A program made the translations under genes and the position numbers. The notes under the pieces are model-generated. The model was not told the DNA's origin. It searched no databases and saw only the letters and a list, made by a program, of their open reading frames with translations. A stretch of DNA of 64,000 nucleotides from Clostridiales bacterium (GTDB lineage Bacteria; Bacillota; Clostridia; TANB77; CAG-508): contig JAHZIB010000001.1 in NCBI GenBank assembly GCA_019419955.1, forward strand, positions 1 to 64,000, read 5' to 3'. Shown piece by piece: positions 38,954 to 48,162 of the stretch. The stretch's first letter is position 1. Every line of letters starts with the position of its first letter.

Positions 38954-40087
38954 CTAATAGTTTGTTATCAATAAATGCTCTACATCTTTGTCATTTCTAT
39001 TTTGAAAACTCACAAGATATTTTTTATCAAATGTTTTTATTTTAAATTCCTTTGTATTATATAAATTATAAATAAATTCTGTATTTTTTATAATTAGCAT
39101 TATCTTTGCTTCAGTATTTTTTAAATATTCACATAATCTTACCTGATCTTTCTTACCAAATTCATTTTTAGCATAAGTTGAAAATTCTGTATCATATGGT
39201 GGATCTAAAAATATAAAATCTCCTTTTTCAGGATTTACTTTTTTTAGAAATACTTCAAAATCATCACAATATATTTGAGTTTGTTCCATATATGTTTTTA
39301 TTTCCTTAGAGTCTATATATTCTATCTTTTTTCTAAATTCTTTTCTATTATAGCTTATTCCACCATATGGTACATTGAATTTTCCATTTTTATTATATCT
39401 AAACATTGATGCATAACAAAACTCTCTAATAAAGTAAAATATTGCTGTATAAAAAGATGTATTAATATTTAATTTTTCTGCCTCATTGTATAAATGTCTA
39501 AAATGCATATAAAATGCACTTTTAAATGCACATTCGATATTATCAAGTGTGTCTTTTTCATTCATTTGTTTTCTTTGTTTTTCAATTTTAAACATTCTAT
39601 TCATCTTTGATATCAAATTTTTTACTATTTCATTTATAAAATTATCTATTTCTATATTGAAATCAGACGATAATATTCCATTAAATTCCTCTGCATGTTT
39701 TATTACAAAAGCATATATTTTATCATTAAATTTAATTTTTATATTCTTACTTTCACTATTCATATTAAGATCTGTACAATAGTCTCTATATATCTTTAAT
39801 AACTCAATATAATTGTCTTCAACAACTTTTTCTAGTAATATCCAATTTTTATATATAGCTTTTAAGTTACTAAAAAATTCTTTATCATTATTTTTTATAC
39901 ATCTATACAAGTTAATTAATTCTTCCGATTTATCATTGATTATTGATTTTTTAATATCTAAATTAAAATACACCGCACCTCCACCAATAAAAGGCTCTAT
40001 ATATCTTTTTATATTACTTGGTAAATTTTCTTTTATATATGGTAATTCTTTTTCTTTTCCACCTGCCCATTTTATTATTGGATTCAT
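38954..40087 (-). CDS. D12-class N6-adenine DNA methyltransferase
   Basis: 377 residues of the Dam/DpnIIA (D12) type: motif I IIKWAGGKEKELP at the N-terminus for SAM binding, RYIEPFIGGGAVYFNL, and the catalytic DPPY in FLDPPYDTEF near residue 293. Between about 80 and 250 lies an insertion larger than in Dam, the likely target-recognition region. It modifies adenine in the host site that the neighbouring endonuclease is expected to cut. The ribosome site is AAGGAGAG. It is followed by the endonuclease and the SMEK gene. Confidence 0.93.
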   Translation of the reverse strand: MNPIIKWAGGKEKELPYIKENLPSNIKRYIEPFIGGGAVYFNLDIKKSIINDKSEELINLYRCIKNNDKEFFSNLKAIYKNWILLEKVVEDNYIELLKIYRDYCTDLNMNSESKNIKIKFNDKIYAFVIKHAEEFNGILSSDFNIEIDNFINEIVKNLISKMNRMFKIEKQRKQMNEKDTLDNIECAFKSAFYMHFRHLYNEAEKLNINTSFYTAIFYFIREFCYASMFRYNKNGKFNVPYGGISYNRKEFRKKIEYIDSKEIKTYMEQTQIYCDDFEVFLKKVNPEKGDFIFLDPPYDTEFSTYAKNEFGKKDQVRLCEYLKNTEAKIMLIIKNTEFIYNLYNTKEFKIKTFDKKYLVSFQNRNDKDVEHLLITNY

Positions 40088-40219
40088 AAAAAACTCTCCT
40101 TCATTATAACTATTTATTTTATATCATAAAATATAAATTTTAACAATAATTTATTACATATTTCTTTTGTCAATATTTTATCAAACATTTGTTTTAAATG
40201 CAATACATTTTTTATATTT

Positions 40220-40663
40220 TTAAAATTTTTTCGTTTCAAAATTTATACTATTAAAAAGATATAGTGCAACTTTATTTTGTTCTGTCGAGTCCATTTCCAT
40301 AATTTTGCTTGATACAAATATTATATAAGGATAGTTTGCAAAATTAATAGTAGTAGTTCTGTATTCACTATTTATTTCTTTTAGTAGGTTATCAAAATAT
40401 TTATACATTTCTTTTTTATCGTATTCTAAATTGGTATGGCTATAATTATCACACATACAAATTGCTAGTCTTAATTTATTTTCTAAATCCATATCTTTTA
40501 TCATATCTATTACATAATTTACTTTTTCAGCATTCATAACTTTTTTATTCCTTTCCATTTTTATTTTTCGGGGGTATGGGGTGCAAATCCCATATTTGAG
40601 TTTGTGCGGGAGTACAAATTCATTGCTTGCTAGGACATAAAATTTGTATTTTTCAAAATTCAC
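40220..40663 (-). CDS. Unknown small protein in accessory island
   Basis: 147 residues without recognised motifs; the start codon overlaps the stop of the upstream gene by one base, suggesting translational coupling. An internal Met near residue 36 (ERNKKVMNAEKV) is another possible start. Highly AT-rich, like the island. It could be part of a remnant of a mobile element, because it lies between the methylase and a broken recombinase. Confidence 0.45.
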   Translation of the reverse strand: MNFEKYKFYVLASNEFVLPHKLKYGICTPYPRKIKMERNKKVMNAEKVNYVIDMIKDMDLENKLRLAICMCDNYSHTNLEYDKKEMYKYFDNLLKEINSEYRTTTINFANYPYIIFVSSKIMEMDSTEQNKVALYLFNSINFETKKF

Positions 40664-41088
40664 TATTTTTTTATCTGTGTATTTTTTAATAAATTTTCTT
40701 TATTTTTTTGTATTAAATCTACGCAGTCTATTATCATTTCATCTTCAATAATAGGATAATTTACAACTCCTTTTGTATAAAAATTTTCTTCTAATAGTTG
40801 TAGATATTCATTCATTTCTTGTGTAGAATATTCTTTATTTTCAATTTTTGAATGATAAAATATATAATAATCTTCTTTTATTTTTTCTAACTCCTGTTTA
40901 GTAATTGGCTCTTTATAAATAAATCCGATGTTATTATTTTGTAAAATATCATTCAAATATTTTATATATTCTTTACTGCTTTTAGAGATAAATTCTTCTG
41001 TAAATCTTATATCTTTTATTTCAATATTGTATTTTTCATCTCTTGAAATTTCTATGAATTCCAGTAAATAAATGTATATGTTTTCCAT
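40663..41088 (-). CDS. Unknown small acidic protein in accessory island
   Basis: 141 residues, rich in Glu, Lys and Ile, no recognised domain. Its N-terminal codons overlap the end of the truncated serine recombinase in a different frame, so the first 15-20 residues may be recombinase sequence read out of frame and the true start may lie further inside. It is coupled to the next gene downstream. Confidence 0.4.
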   Translation of the reverse strand: MENIYIYLLEFIEISRDEKYNIEIKDIRFTEEFISKSSKEYIKYLNDILQNNNIGFIYKEPITKQELEKIKEDYYIFYHSKIENKEYSTQEMNEYLQLLEENFYTKGVVNYPIIEDEMIIDCVDLIQKNKENLLKNTQIKK

Positions 41089-41899
41089 AATTTGAATGCT
41101 TGTTTTTCTCTAAAATTATTCTCGTTGCATTCCATGTTTCTTGGTCAATTATTGGCTCACAATAGTTTTCTACTCTTAAAATATCTTGAAGTTTTCTAGC
41201 GTATTTTCCATACTCAAATATACCTATATAAATAGAATTTGTAAGTATTTTATAAACTCTATCACTTGTCCATTTTCCAGATTTTAAATAAGAATTATTA
41301 TCTTTCATTACTCTTGCAATACCTCTACAAGAGTAACTTTTCCTACATAATTCAAATATTTCTTTAACAATTTGTGCTTCAATAGGCTCTATTTCTAAAT
41401 GTCCCGTTTCTTTATTTCTAGTATATCCATAAGGTGCTTTGCTAGGGTGTACCTTTTCTAAAGCCATTTCTTCTAATGCTCTTTTTGTTCTTGCTCCGAT
41501 TTCTTTTCTTTCTCTTTGTCCAAAAACTAAGTTCATACCATAGAACATTTCACCATTTGCAGTTGATACATCATAAGGCTCTAATATTAGTTCTATTTTT
41601 ACATCATGTTCTTCACAGTAATTTAAAAGCCAAAATCCATCATAATTATTGCGAGTTAATCTATCTACCTTTATTGCAATTAACTTGTCTAATTTGTGCA
41701 TTTTAATATCTTTTAGAAGTCTTTGCATTTCTGGTCTCATTAAATCTTTTCCAGAATGTCCTGCATCATTGTATACATCTACGATAGAATACTCACTTTT
41801 CTCACAATATTCTTTTATCATTCGTAATTGAGAATCAATAGAATAGCCATTATCTCTTTGTTCATCTGTTGATACTCTTACATAAATTCCACATCTCAT
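41036..41899 (-). pseudogene. Serine recombinase, truncated at the C-terminus
   Basis: The start at 41899 follows GGGAGG. Residues 1-145 are the resolvase catalytic domain with the nucleophile in YVRVSTDEQ (Ser8), KVDRLTRN and GMNLVFGQRERKEIGARTKRAL; the recombinase domain follows to about 285. The zinc ribbon and coiled coil that large serine recombinases carry after this point are missing: the reading frame breaks in HLFTGIHRNFKR and downstream sequence in any frame does not resume. There is no CGG at the break, so this is not a recoding case. It is probably the dead integrase of the island that ends near the tRNA genes. Confidence 0.8.
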
Positions 41900-42090
41900 A
41901 AAATTACCTCCCACTTATCCTGTGAATTTTTTTAGGTTTTGTATAGTAAAATTTCAAAAAAACTTAAAAAAATTTTATTTCTTTCATATATTTGCTCACA
42001 AAAGTCAACTTTTGCCCCCTTAATTTTGAAAAAAATTTTTTTATTCCTCCATATGTTTCCTAACTAAAATGCGTTTTTGCAATCTATATT

Positions 42091-42378
42091 TTAAAATTTC
42101 TTTAATTTTATGAGAATTTGTTTTATTTCTTTGAGATTATACTTTTGTTTATATTCTTTAATATAAAAATTCTTATTAGCTATTTCATTTACTTTATATT
42201 CGTAAATAGTAAGAGTAGAAGGATATGTAATTACATATTCAGTTGGTTCAATAAATTGTAAATTAGTAGCCCTTAAATGCTTAATTTTACCATTTTTAAT
42301 TGTATAAACATAGTTTTTAATAATTTCTAATATTTCTGCATTTGGCTCTAATTCTTGTACTATTTCAAATTCAAACAT
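42091..42378 (-). CDS. Unknown small protein next to recombinase
   Basis: 95 residues with mixed sheet-like pattern (VQELEPNAEILEIIKNY, EYVITYPSTLTIYEYKV), no recognised domain. It has an AGGAGGG-like ribosome site. It lies between the recombinase and the tRNA-Gly pair, so it may be cargo or a directionality factor, but nothing in the sequence proves it. Confidence 0.5.
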   Translation of the reverse strand: MFEFEIVQELEPNAEILEIIKNYVYTIKNGKIKHLRATNLQFIEPTEYVITYPSTLTIYEYKVNEIANKNFYIKEYKQKYNLKEIKQILIKLKKF

Positions 42379-42452
42379 AAAAAATGCCCTCCTTTCTGGG
42401 AAGAGAACATTTTAGTATTTTTATGAAGTTCAATTCATCTTTTCTAAAAATG

Positions 42453-42490
42453 AAAAAACAACCTACAAACCTTTATAGTTCGTAAGTTGT
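42453..42490 (-). terminator. Terminator of the variant tRNA-Gly
   Basis: GTAAGTTGT / ACAACCTAC-type stem followed by six T on the minus strand, seven bases past the CCA end. A near-identical hairpin follows the upstream tRNA-Gly, showing that the whole transcription unit was duplicated. Confidence 0.8.
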
Positions 42491-42497
42491 TAGAGTA

Positions 42498-42571
<74 letters not shown>

Positions 42572-42585
42572 ATTCTTCAATAATA

Positions 42586-42614
42586 AGTATAGCATTATTT
42601 TTTTATATAGTAAA
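42586..42614 (-). promoter_or_regulatory. Promoter of the variant tRNA-Gly
   Basis: TTTACT (42609-42614) and TATACT (42586-42591) with a 17-base spacer on the minus strand; the -10 box ends 14 bases before the tRNA. The variant tRNA is therefore an independent transcription unit. Confidence 0.65.
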
Positions 42615-42616
42615 GA

Positions 42617-42655
42617 GAAAAAAACAACTTACAGACCTTATAGTTCGTAAGTTGT
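42617..42655 (-). terminator. Terminator of canonical tRNA-Gly
   Basis: GTAAGTTGT / ACAACTTAC make a perfect 9-base stem followed by a T run on the minus strand, eight bases past CCA of the canonical tRNA-Gly. Confidence 0.85.
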
Positions 42656-42662
42656 TATAATT

Positions 42663-42736
<74 letters not shown>

Positions 42737-42759
42737 ATTTCATTTTCAGAACAGTTATT

Positions 42760-42788
42760 ATTATAAACTTTTTAAAAGCTCTTGTCAA
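42760..42788 (-). promoter_or_regulatory. Consensus sigma-A promoter of tRNA-Gly(UCC)
   Basis: TTGACA (42783-42788), a 17-base spacer and TATAAT (42760-42765) on the minus strand, a perfect consensus match upstream of the canonical tRNA-Gly. Confidence 0.9.
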
Positions 42789-42825
42789 TACTTTTTAAAA
42801 AATTTTATAAATTTTTTCTTAATAC

Positions 42826-42854
42826 TTGCATTAGATGATATTTTGTGCTAATAT
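42826..42854 (+). promoter_or_regulatory. Promoter of tRNA-Trp
   Basis: TTGCAT (42826-42831), 17 bases and TAATAT (42849-42854) on the plus strand, ending 16 bases before the tRNA. Confidence 0.65.
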
Positions 42855-42870
42855 AATATAGTAATTTCAT

Positions 42871-42946
42871 AGGGGTATAGTGTCAATGGTTAGCATAATG
42901 GTCTCCAAAACCACAGGTGAGGGTTCGAATCCTTCTACCCCTGCCA
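42871..42946 (+). tRNA. tRNA-Trp (anticodon CCA)
   Basis: 76 bases with encoded CCA: acceptor AGGGGTA/TACCCCT with discriminator G, anticodon loop CTCCAAA with CCA at 42905-42907, T arm GAGGG TTCGAAT CCTTC. The anticodon stem ATGGT/ACCAC has one mismatch at its outer pair. It reads UGG. Confidence 0.95.
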
Positions 42947-43043
42947 AATACATTATGCACAATCATTGTATTGTGTATTTTATTTTGCCAAAACATATAT
43001 AGCAACTATAAAATTAAAAATATTTGATGAAAAGGGTATTCAC

Positions 43044-43514
43044 ATGAGTGAAAAACAAAAAAAAATAATAAATAAAATAAAAAACAATAAATTAGTAAAT
43101 AAGTTTCTAACAAAAGAAATAATTTTATATGTTATTTTCGGAGTATTAACTACATTAATAAACATAGGCTCCTTCTATATTATGACAACATATTTCAATA
43201 TTGAAGAAAACTTTGCAAATAATACTGCAATTATATTTGCTGTTTTATTTGCATATGTTACAAATAAAGACTTAGTATTTCACTCTCAAGCTAAAGGATT
43301 TGGAGAAAAATTTATTGAGTTTTGTAAATTCATCTTAGGTCGACTTGTTACAATGTTTATTGAGTCTGTTGGAGGTTCTTTATTATTTAAGTATGCACCT
43401 TTTACGCCTATTGTGAGCAAATGCATTATAACAGTATTTGTTATAATTTTAAATTTTTTAATTAGCAAATTTTTTACCTTTAGGAGTTCTCCTAAGAGTG
43501 AAGAAAAAAAATAA
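43044..43514 (+). CDS. GtrA-like membrane protein
   Basis: 156 residues from the ATG at 43044 (weak AAAAGGG site); four membrane helices between about 30 and 145. Features of the GtrA family: YVIFGVLTTLINIGSFY, FAYVTNKDLVFHS and the C-terminal FLISKFFTFR. GtrA proteins are thought to move polyprenyl-linked sugars across the membrane; the GtrB-like transferase at 4719-5699 might act with it, but they are far apart. An upstream in-frame ATG at 42966 is possible but unlikely, since it would start within 20 bases of the tRNA-Trp 3' end. It starts a short plus-strand pair with the M23 gene. Confidence 0.85.
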   Translation: MSEKQKKIINKIKNNKLVNKFLTKEIILYVIFGVLTTLINIGSFYIMTTYFNIEENFANNTAIIFAVLFAYVTNKDLVFHSQAKGFGEKFIEFCKFILGRLVTMFIESVGGSLLFKYAPFTPIVSKCIITVFVIILNFLISKFFTFRSSPKSEEKK

Positions 43515-43545
43515 AGCATTCGGGGGCTATTAGATTGGAGGTTAT

Positions 43546-44142
43546 ATGTCTAATAGTTTTTCTTTGTCCTTTAAAGGTTTAATTATAATTATCATATTCT
43601 TGATTTTATTTATTTGTATATTTTTTATTCCTACTAATCCAGATTGGTCCTATTCTTCTGTATCTAATGAAAATTTAATACTTGATATTAGCTCTTCTGG
43701 TTACGTCTGGCCTGCTCCAGGTTATACAAGAATCAATTCTTATTTTGGATACAGAACTTCTCCTACTGCTGGTGCTTCTTCATATCATTCTGGGCTCGAC
43801 ATAGGTGCTCCAGAAGGAAGCAAACTTGTTGCTGTTACATCTGGCAAAATTACATTTGCACAATTTCTTGGTGGAGGTGGTTATACTATAACTCTTACCT
43901 CTGGAAATATAAAGTTCACTTATTGCCATGTTTCACCTTATTATATTGTTAAAGTTGGGGACTATGTTATTCAAGGACAATTGATTGGATATGTAGGGCC
44001 TAAAAATGTCTATGGGGTAAAGGGAAATCAATACAAAGATGAAAATGGAAATCCTACAAACGGAGCTACTACTGGTCCACATTTACACTTTGGTCTAAGA
44101 ATCAATGGAGAATATGCTGACCCCTTAACACTTTTTAATTGA
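43546..44142 (+). CDS. Membrane-anchored M23 peptidase
   Basis: 198 residues: one N-terminal membrane helix (about 10-30) and an M23 domain with YHSGLDIGAPEG and TGPHLHFGLR, holding the zinc ligands, plus YCHVSPY. It has no coiled coil, unlike the two hydrolases at 23-25.6 kb; the YTRINSYFGYRTSPTAGA start segment is like that of the 24466-25635 protein. A likely peptidoglycan endopeptidase acting outside the membrane. The ribosome site TGGAGG precedes the ATG. It lies 31 bases after the GtrA-like gene. Confidence 0.92.
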   Translation: MSNSFSLSFKGLIIIIIFLILFICIFFIPTNPDWSYSSVSNENLILDISSSGYVWPAPGYTRINSYFGYRTSPTAGASSYHSGLDIGAPEGSKLVAVTSGKITFAQFLGGGGYTITLTSGNIKFTYCHVSPYYIVKVGDYVIQGQLIGYVGPKNVYGVKGNQYKDENGNPTNGATTGPHLHFGLRINGEYADPLTLFN

Positions 44143-44149
44143 TTTTTAT

Positions 44150-44338
44150 TGATGTACCCTGGTTACTAAATAATGGCTTAATATGATTTATAGCTGAAAC
44201 CCTTGTGTTTCTAACTAGAGTATATTTTTTTAAAAGGTATACTTCTTTAAACGCACTTGCAATAAAATTGCTCGTTTGGATGCTGCGCGGTTCTGCAAAA
44301 TGTCTCTAAATATACACATATCTTGCTTGGTTGCATTT
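44150..44338. repeat. Repeat family R3, long copy
   Basis: Contains AACCCTTGTGTTTC..CTAGAGTATAT (44196-44230, matched at 10954-10988) and TCTGCAAAATGT plus AATATACACATATCTTGCTTGGT (44291-44331), whose reverse complement with small changes appears at 54294-54397. It fills the gap after the plus-strand M23 gene. Confidence 0.6.
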
Positions 44339-44363
44339 GAGTTGACTAAAAGTTACTATACAA

Positions 44364-44410
44364 TAAAAAAGAGGGTGAAAATTAAAATTAATCATTTAAT
44401 TTCACTCTCC
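44364..44410. terminator. Convergent terminator between the M23 and CD1247-like genes
   Basis: GAGGGTGAAAATTAAA pairs with TTTAATTTCACTCTC. Convergent genes on both sides and an A run before the stem suggest it mainly ends the minus-strand operon. Confidence 0.75.
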
Positions 44411-44426
44411 CCACCAAATTTTATTT

Positions 44427-45005
44427 CTACATATCTTCATCTTCGTTTTTATTGTCTTCACTTATTTGAGCATTATTTATATCTCTATCCTTTTTGTTTT
44501 GACTTCTGTTTTGTGATTTTTTATTTTTAGAAATATCTTCATTATAGATGCCTTCATCTTCCGCAACCTGCTCGCTATGGCAGTGTCCACAATCTCCCAT
44601 ACATTCGTATTCATCATCAGAATTCCAATCTAATTCTATAATATTATTACATTTCGGGCATTTAATTTCGTCTTTTTCTTCATCTTCAATGTCAGTGGTA
44701 AATTCATAATTGCAATAAGGACAAATTATTTCAAATTCATAATTATCATCTTGTTCATAAATATCGCCCTCTATCTCATCTACTAATGATTGTACCTCTT
44801 CAATTCTATGATTAATCGCCAATTGCCTGTCTTCTACTTCTTTAATTCTTTCATCCATTAATGCCGTTAATCTATCAACAATATCCATGAAAATAAATGT
44901 TAATTCCGTAATCTTCTCTTTTGAATACGTCAAATCATATGGTTCTTTAATATTATTTTCTAAATCTTCCAATATTTTTTTATATTTACCTTTTATATCA
45001 GACAT
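44427..45005 (-). CDS. Zinc-ribbon protein with CD1247-like N-terminal domain
   Basis: 192 residues. Residues 1-75 are helical with the INHRIEEVQSLVDEIEGDIY segment of the CD1247 N-terminal domain; residues 90-125 hold two CxxC pairs (CPYCNYEF and CPKCNN), a zinc ribbon; the C-terminal 60 residues are acidic and Asn/Lys-rich. Directly downstream of efp, as in many Clostridia. The function is unknown; a nucleic-acid or ribosome association is suggested only by the ribbon and the neighbourhood. Confidence 0.82.
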   Translation of the reverse strand: MSDIKGKYKKILEDLENNIKEPYDLTYSKEKITELTFIFMDIVDRLTALMDERIKEVEDRQLAINHRIEEVQSLVDEIEGDIYEQDDNYEFEIICPYCNYEFTTDIEDEEKDEIKCPKCNNIIELDWNSDDEYECMGDCGHCHSEQVAEDEGIYNEDISKNKKSQNRSQNKKDRDINNAQISEDNKNEDEDM

Positions 45006-45037
45006 AAAAACCTCACTTCCGACTAAAAAACGTCTAA

Positions 45038-45604
45038 TTAAACTCTTTCCATATATTCGCCAGTTCTTGTGTCTATTCTTACAACATCTCCAATGTTTAC
45101 AAATAGAGGCACTGTAAGTGTATAACCATTTTCAAGTGTAGCTGGCTTTCCTGATGTTGTTGTAGTATTTCCAGCAAATCCTGGTTCTGTATATGTAACT
45201 TCTAATTCAACAAACATTGGTGGTTCTACAGAAAATACATTTCCTTTAAAAGATAATATTTTAACATTCATATTTTCTTTTAAGAATTTTAAACCATCAC
45301 CAATTTGTTCCTCATTAAGCGGTAATTGCTCATATGTTTCATTATCCATGAAATAGTACAATCCACCATCATTATATAAATATTGCATTTCCCTTTTTTC
45401 AATTTCTGCTCCTGGGAATTTCTCAGAAGGATTAAAAGTTTTTTCTAAAACTGCACCTGTTATAACATTTTTAAGTTTTGTTCTAACAAAAGCTGCTCCC
45501 TTTCCTGGTTTAACATGTTGAAATTCAACTACCTTAAATACATTTCCATCCATTTCAAATGTTGTTCCGTTTCTAAAATCTCCTGCCATATATACTTCTG
45601 CCAT
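45038..45604 (-). CDS. efp: Elongation factor P
   Basis: 188 residues, slightly above the usual 185. Three beta-barrel domains: domain I with the [17 protein letters not shown] loop, whose Lys (near position 35) contacts the P-site tRNA; domain [22 protein letters not shown]; domain [27 protein letters not shown] relieves ribosome stalls at polyproline stretches. The ribosome site GGGG lies before the ATG. It is followed downstream by the zinc-ribbon gene and preceded by the Xaa-Pro peptidase. Confidence 0.97.
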   Translation of the reverse strand: MAEVYMAGDFRNGTTFEMDGNVFKVVEFQHVKPGKGAAFVRTKLKNVITGAVLEKTFNPSEKFPGAEIEKREMQYLYNDGGLYYFMDNETYEQLPLNEEQIGDGLKFLKENMNVKILSFKGNVFSVEPPMFVELEVTYTEPGFAGNTTTTSGKPATLENGYTLTVPLFVNIGDVVRIDTRTGEYMERV

Positions 45605-45708
45605 TTTTTATTACCCCTTTCAAAATTAACATAATTATAATACAAAATATTTTATCATATATTTTATACTAAATCAAGTATTATATTATATTTTAAAGTA
45701 ATTCTTTT

Positions 45709-46779
45709 TCAATCAGCTCCCACTATAATATAATTCTTGTCAGATTTAGTTAAATTTATACTTCCAGATTTTGTAATTAAAACTGTATCTTCTATTCGAA
45801 CTCCAAAATTTCCTGGAATATAAATACCTGGTTCATTTGTAACAACCATGTTTTCTTTTAAGCAATTATCATTTTTGCTATTTACAAAAGGTAATTCATG
45901 TATTTCTAACCCAACTCCATGACCCAAGCTATGGAGCAAACTATATCCATTTAGTTTGAAATCATTTTCTACCATTTTTGAAATAAGCCTGATTGATGTA
46001 CCATCTTTATATTCTTTCAAAGTTTGTTGTTCATTTTTTAATACTAAATCATATACTCTCTGTGCTTGAACAGGTACATATCCTGCAAAAACTGTTCTCG
46101 TCATATCTGACATATACCCTTTGTATTGGCACCCCATATCTATTGTAATCGGATCACCTATTTCTATTTTTTTGTCTGTTGGGATTGCATGAGGTTTTGA
46201 GGTATTCTTTCCTGATGCCACAATTGTCTCAAAAGCCAATCCATCTGCCCCATTATCTCTAAAAAACTTTTCTATCTCAAATGCAATTTCTTTTTCTGTC
46301 ATTCCTATCTTAATATATTCACAAATATGCTTAAAACATAAGTCAGTAATATAGCATGCTTTTTCTATCAGTCCGATTTCTTCTACATCTTTTAACATGC
46401 GCTGTTTTTCGATTAAATTTTCAGTTTCTTCAAAATTGTTTATCTTATATTTCTCAATAAATTTTTTATATGCAGCATAAGTAATATAATTTTCCTCAAA
46501 TCCAACATTTTCACAAAACATAAAGAAATTTTCATAATCATCTCTAGATATGTTTGCTATATCATTAACTATTATTCCGTCATTTATAGTTAGTGTAGAT
46601 TTAACATCTTCTAAATATCTGCTATCAGTGATAAAAAAATTTTCCTTTCTAGTGATTAATAGTACTCCTTCTGCTTGTATACCAGTTAAATATCTAATAT
46701 TAATGGGATTTGATATTATCATTCCTTGCATGTTTTCCATATTTATTTTGTCTCTTAACCATTTAATCTTAGGATTCAT
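45709..46779 (-). CDS. Xaa-Pro aminopeptidase (M24)
   Basis: 356 residues: an N-terminal creatinase-like domain (about 1-130) and a pita-bread M24 domain with metal ligands in ITIDMGCQYKGYMSDMTRT, LLHSLGHGVGLEIHE, NEPGIYIPG and VRIEDTVL. Removes N-terminal residues next to proline. Located immediately upstream of efp on the same strand, an order common in Bacillota. It is preceded by the prepilin peptidase gene. Confidence 0.95.
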   Translation of the reverse strand: MNPKIKWLRDKINMENMQGMIISNPINIRYLTGIQAEGVLLITRKENFFITDSRYLEDVKSTLTINDGIIVNDIANISRDDYENFFMFCENVGFEENYITYAAYKKFIEKYKINNFEETENLIEKQRMLKDVEEIGLIEKACYITDLCFKHICEYIKIGMTEKEIAFEIEKFFRDNGADGLAFETIVASGKNTSKPHAIPTDKKIEIGDPITIDMGCQYKGYMSDMTRTVFAGYVPVQAQRVYDLVLKNEQQTLKEYKDGTSIRLISKMVENDFKLNGYSLLHSLGHGVGLEIHELPFVNSKNDNCLKENMVVTNEPGIYIPGNFGVRIEDTVLITKSGSINLTKSDKNYIIVGAD

Positions 46780-46826
46780 GAAATTTCCCCCTTTTATGAT
46801 ACATACATTCTATGTCTTATTCTTAA

Positions 46827-47567
46827 TTAATATGTCCCAAGTGAAAATATTTTTAATAACACAAACAATAAATCTGGAGTGGATATATATATAGGAATTA
46901 TACTAGCCACTACAATAAATGGTCCAAAAGGAATGTACTCTCCCATCTTTCTTTTTCTTGCAATTAAAATTACTATTCCAACTATCGCCGCAAAAAGGAA
47001 TGCCATTACTGAAATCATTACTATATTTAGCCATCCAAAGAAAAGTCCTAAGGCTCCCATGAACTTTACATCTCCAAAGCCCATCGCCTCTTTACCAGCA
47101 ATTGCACCTCCAATTAGTGTGATTAATAGGAAAATACCTCCTCCAACAAGCATTCCTAACATACTATCAATAAATATGTTTATTCCTCCACCTGTTATTA
47201 GTAATGTCTTTATAAAAGTAAAAACAAGTCCAATTTCAAACATTGTAAGTGTCAATCTGTTTGGTATGATTTGTAATCTGAAGTCAATTATAAATGCTAT
47301 TAAAAGCATTGGAATTAATAGCATAAATTGAATTGTATCAATGTTTAAACCATTAAAGAATAATAAAGCAATATATGCTACAGCCACAATTACCATTAAT
47401 AAATATTTTGGTTTAGTATTTTTTAAATATTCTTTAAAAAAGTCTCTTGACAAAACTTTTTTATACTCTGGTAATCTTAAATTGCACCAATCTACCAACT
47501 GTCCCACTATTAAACCTATAATACCTACTATCACATATGTTAATATGTGTAAATCATTAATGTACAT
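46827..47567 (-). CDS. Prepilin peptidase (A24)
   Basis: 246 residues with about seven membrane helices. The two catalytic aspartates are visible: one in IAFIIDFRLQIIPNRLT near residue 95 and one in the GxGD motif of GFGDVKFMGALGLFFGW near residue 170. The N-terminal domain with paired CxxC of larger enzymes is mostly absent. It should cleave the leaders of prepilin-like proteins, such as those at 1-1152 and 33943-35400. The ribosome site GGGGG precedes the ATG. Confidence 0.92.
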   Translation of the reverse strand: MYINDLHILTYVIVGIIGLIVGQLVDWCNLRLPEYKKVLSRDFFKEYLKNTKPKYLLMVIVAVAYIALLFFNGLNIDTIQFMLLIPMLLIAFIIDFRLQIIPNRLTLTMFEIGLVFTFIKTLLITGGGINIFIDSMLGMLVGGGIFLLITLIGGAIAGKEAMGFGDVKFMGALGLFFGWLNIVMISVMAFLFAAIVGIVILIARKRKMGEYIPFGPFIVVASIIPIYISTPDLLFVLLKIFSLGTY

Positions 47568-47596
47568 TTTCTTCCCCCGTTTTATCTAAAAATCTA

Positions 47597-48106
47597 TTAT
47601 TTTAAAGCTTTCTTTCTTTTGGCTTCCTCATATTTTTTTATAACAAATTTCTCAAAAGGTCTTTTTAATTTTGTTATTAAATAGTCTTTCTCTTCAATTG
47701 GTTTAACTAAAATTGAAAACATGCCACATCTATTCGCTCCCAATACATCTGTAAAAATCTGGTCACCAACTACTGCAATATTTTCATTTTCTAATTTTAG
47801 AAGCGCCTGAGCTCTTTTAAATCCAGACTTTAATGGTTTCTTTCCAAAGAATATATATGGCACATCAATTATTTTAGCAACAGAAGTTATTTTTTCAATT
47901 TTGTTGCTATTAGATAATATGCAAATCTTTATCCCTTTAGACTTCAACTCTTTTGCCCAATTAGACACACCAACAGGCATTTTTCTATCTAAATTAATTA
48001 AAGTATTATCCACATCTAAAATTAATCCTTTTATATTGTTTTTGTTTAGAAGCTCTATGCTTATATTCTTCACATTATCAAAATATTCATTTGGATATAA
48101 TAACAT
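47597..48106 (-). CDS. yqeG: YqeG-family HAD phosphatase
   Basis: 169 residues from the ATG at 48106, placed nine bases after GGAGG; an upstream ATG at 48160 overlaps no good site. HAD motifs: LILDVDNTLINLD (motif I), LSNSNK (motif II), KPLKSGFKRA and VVGDQIFTDVLGANR (motif IV). Members are cytosolic phosphatases; a few act on phosphatidylglycerol phosphate. The neighbour is dprA upstream and the prepilin peptidase downstream. Confidence 0.9.
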   Translation of the reverse strand: MLLYPNEYFDNVKNISIELLNKNNIKGLILDVDNTLINLDRKMPVGVSNWAKELKSKGIKICILSNSNKIEKITSVAKIIDVPYIFFGKKPLKSGFKRAQALLKLENENIAVVGDQIFTDVLGANRCGMFSILVKPIEEKDYLITKLKRPFEKFVIKKYEEAKRKKALK

Positions 48107-48162
48107 TTTTCCTCCATTTCTTCTCTTTATTATATTATCAATATGTTCGCCATTTGTCAATA

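Noticed and set aside
41036..41106. The recombinase break as a fifth CGG recoding site
   Set aside because: There is no CGG near the break and the following sequence does not resume the recombinase in any frame; it is a deletion or decay.
44276..44530. A plus-strand 84-codon frame
   Set aside because: It crosses repeat R3 and a convergent terminator and overlaps the conserved zinc-ribbon gene on the other strand.
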